A stretch of 14,477 nt of DNA from positions 1-14,477 of the forward strand of contig JBEGTT010000158.1 of the NCBI GenBank assembly GCA_041179245.1, written 5' to 3'. This document shows, piece after piece, positions 13,296 through 14,477 of this stretch; the first letter of the stretch is position 1; each line of letters starts with the position of its first letter. The DNA is from JBEGTT01 sp041179245 (GTDB lineage Bacteria > Pseudomonadota > Gammaproteobacteria > Burkholderiales > Rhodocyclaceae). The notes beneath the pieces are model-generated. The model did no database searches, had not been told where the DNA came from, and was given only the letters and a program-made list of their open reading frames with translations. A program made the position numbers and the translations under genes.

Positions 13296-14300
13296 ATGAA
13301 GTTTCTGATTGTTGCGCCGGCTTGGATTGGGGACGCTGTTTTGTCCCAGCCCCTGCTGACGCGGCTAAAACATCAATATCCGGACGCGCAGATTGACGTG
13401 CTGGCTGCCCAGTGGGTAGCGCCGGTTTATGCGCGTATGCCAGAAGTTAGCCATACGCTGGATAACCCGTTTCGGCATGGTGAACTTGCCCTGCGAATGC
13501 GTTTTCGCCTTGGGCAGACCTTGGCCCGTGAAGGTTATGACCGGGCTTATGTCCTGCCCAATTCGCTAAAATCCGCATTAGTTCCTTTTTTTGCAAGAAT
13601 TCCTGAACGCATTGGTTTCGTTGGCGAATCGCGTTATGGCCTCTTAAATCGACGTCATGTGCTGGATAAGGTCGCCTTACCCCAAATGGCGGAACGCTAC
13701 GCGCAACTGGCGGAACTGATTGGTAGCCCGGTGTTCCGCCCACTGGCGCCACTGCATCTGGAATCCTCGGCGGCTTATCAGCAACAAGTGCTAAATGATC
13801 TTGGGCTTGAATCTGGACGTCGCCCAGTGGTTTTTTGCCCGGGAGCTGAATTTGGTCCCGCCAAACGCTGGCCAACGGCGCATTTTGCGACCCTTGCTCG
13901 GGTGATGGTCGAACGCGGGCATGCCGTCTGGCTGCTCGGGTCAGGAAAAGATAAACCGATTGGTGACGACATTGTGGCCAGTACGCCTGGCTCTTGTCGC
14001 AATCTTTGTGGGCAGACTACGCTGGAGCAGGCAATTGATCTGATTGCCCAAGCTGAATTGGTGGTGAGCAATGATTCCGGTTTGATGCATGTGGCAGCCG
14101 CACTGAATCGCCCGTTGGTTGCCCTGTATGGTTCGTCATCCCCTGAATTCACGCCCCCCCGTTCTGAGAAAGCCACGGTCGTTCGCCTGAATTTGGAGTG
14201 CAGCCCTTGCTTTAAGCGCGAATGTCCGTTGGGGCATCTGGACTGTTTACAAGAACTAGAACCGACCCGCGTTCTTGATGCCTGTTTGGCTAAATTATGA
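13296..14300 (+). CDS. waaF: ADP-heptose:LPS heptosyltransferase II
   Basis: WaaF (RfaF) adds the second L-glycero-D-manno-heptose to the inner core of lipopolysaccharide on the cytoplasmic face of the inner membrane. It is a GT9-family GT-B fold enzyme of 334 residues. IGDAV with the catalytic D13 is at the N-terminus; PGAEFGPAKRWP (182-193) and SNDSGLMHVAAAL (258-270) form the ADP-heptose site, and GSSSPEFTPP (279-288) follows. The Cys-rich tail ECSPCFKRECPLGHLDC (301-317) is typical of the WaaF subfamily and separates it from WaaC. The ATG at 13296 has only a weak upstream G-rich stretch, and the gene follows the zinc-finger gene by 24 bases. Its TGA overlaps the ATG of the next gene by four bases. 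Confidence 0.94.
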   Translation: MKFLIVAPAWIGDAVLSQPLLTRLKHQYPDAQIDVLAAQWVAPVYARMPEVSHTLDNPFRHGELALRMRFRLGQTLAREGYDRAYVLPNSLKSALVPFFARIPERIGFVGESRYGLLNRRHVLDKVALPQMAERYAQLAELIGSPVFRPLAPLHLESSAAYQQQVLNDLGLESGRRPVVFCPGAEFGPAKRWPTAHFATLARVMVERGHAVWLLGSGKDKPIGDDIVASTPGSCRNLCGQTTLEQAIDLIAQAELVVSNDSGLMHVAAALNRPLVALYGSSSPEFTPPRSEKATVVRLNLECSPCFKRECPLGHLDCLQELEPTRVLDACLAKL

Positions 14301-14477
14301 GCCAGTCAGTGTCAAATGAATTTGTCTCGCCAGAGTTGGCCGAAGCCGCTTTTTATGAGGCGATTAGCCGGGGTGATTTGAAAACCCTAATGTCAATTTG
14401 GTCTATGGAAGAAGACGTGGTTTGCGTTCACCCCACGGGCCAGCGATTTCTGGGTTTGGAGCAGATTCGCGAAGGTT
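14297..14477 (+). CDS. SnoaL/DUF4440-like (NTF2-fold) protein, partial
   Basis: The first 60 codons of a gene cut by the window end. The start ATG is inside the waaF stop (ATGA), showing tight coupling. The visible pattern, AFYEAISRGDLKTLMSIW, then VVCVHPTGQRFLGLEQIREG, is that of the small NTF2-like/SnoaL family: a helix with a negatively charged face, a beta strand with VxxVHP, and a GxxxIR motif. Members range from enzymes to ligand binders, so no reaction can be named. No signal peptide is present. Confidence 0.75.
   Translation, partial: MSQSVSNEFVSPELAEAAFYEAISRGDLKTLMSIWSMEEDVVCVHPTGQRFLGLEQIREG

Noticed and set aside
1..14477. CRISPR array or tandem repeat locus
   Set aside because: No regularly spaced repeat of 20 or more bases was seen anywhere in the window.

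Overview
The window looks like the chromosome of a Gram-negative proteobacterium, most probably a betaproteobacterium (a Neisseriales- or Nitrosomonadales-like organism; the order is a guess). The main clues are gene neighbourhoods: purN next to a DUF3108 protein and an RsmB-type RNA methyltransferase, and ilvE followed by a small CHCC zinc-finger protein and the heptosyltransferase gene waaF. Lipoprotein signal peptides and an LPS-core gene confirm an outer membrane. No tRNA, rRNA, CRISPR array or insertion sequence was found.

Left edge (1-1704): the end of an integrated element. A complete P4-type tyrosine integrase is transcribed leftwards, with a short non-coding region upstream that carries short direct repeats and then directly meets the 3' end of ychF. 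The geometry (host gene 3' end, att region, integrase in the same direction) suggests that the 3' end of ychF is the insertion site, with the cargo lying to the left, outside the window. One incomplete reverse-strand reading frame runs off the left end.

1705-6085: ychF (reverse), a 55-residue lipoprotein gene (forward) that abuts stop-to-stop a reverse gene for an NlpC/P60 lipoprotein, then a forward pair made of a GabD-type succinate-semialdehyde dehydrogenase and a chemotaxis-related protein in which a zinc-binding CZB domain sits between the two halves of a CheW domain. This CheW-CZB-CheW protein is the most interesting gene of the window.

6086-11991: a tightly packed reverse-strand cluster, read in the order nudJ, mnmA, dedA-type membrane protein, unknown lipoprotein, purN, DUF3108 protein, RsmB-family methyltransferase. 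Neighbours overlap by 1-4 bases or are separated by at most 9, so one transcript is likely. It mixes RNA modification (mnmA, rsmB), purine synthesis (purN), nucleotide hydrolysis (nudJ) and envelope functions (DedA, lipoprotein, DUF3108).

12144-14477: a divergent forward cluster of ilvE, the zinc-finger gene, waaF and the start of a SnoaL/DUF4440-like gene cut by the window end. About 150 bases between nudJ and ilvE must hold both divergent promoters. Apart from the integrated element this is mostly ordinary core genome; I do not see a clear new defence or mobile system inside the window.
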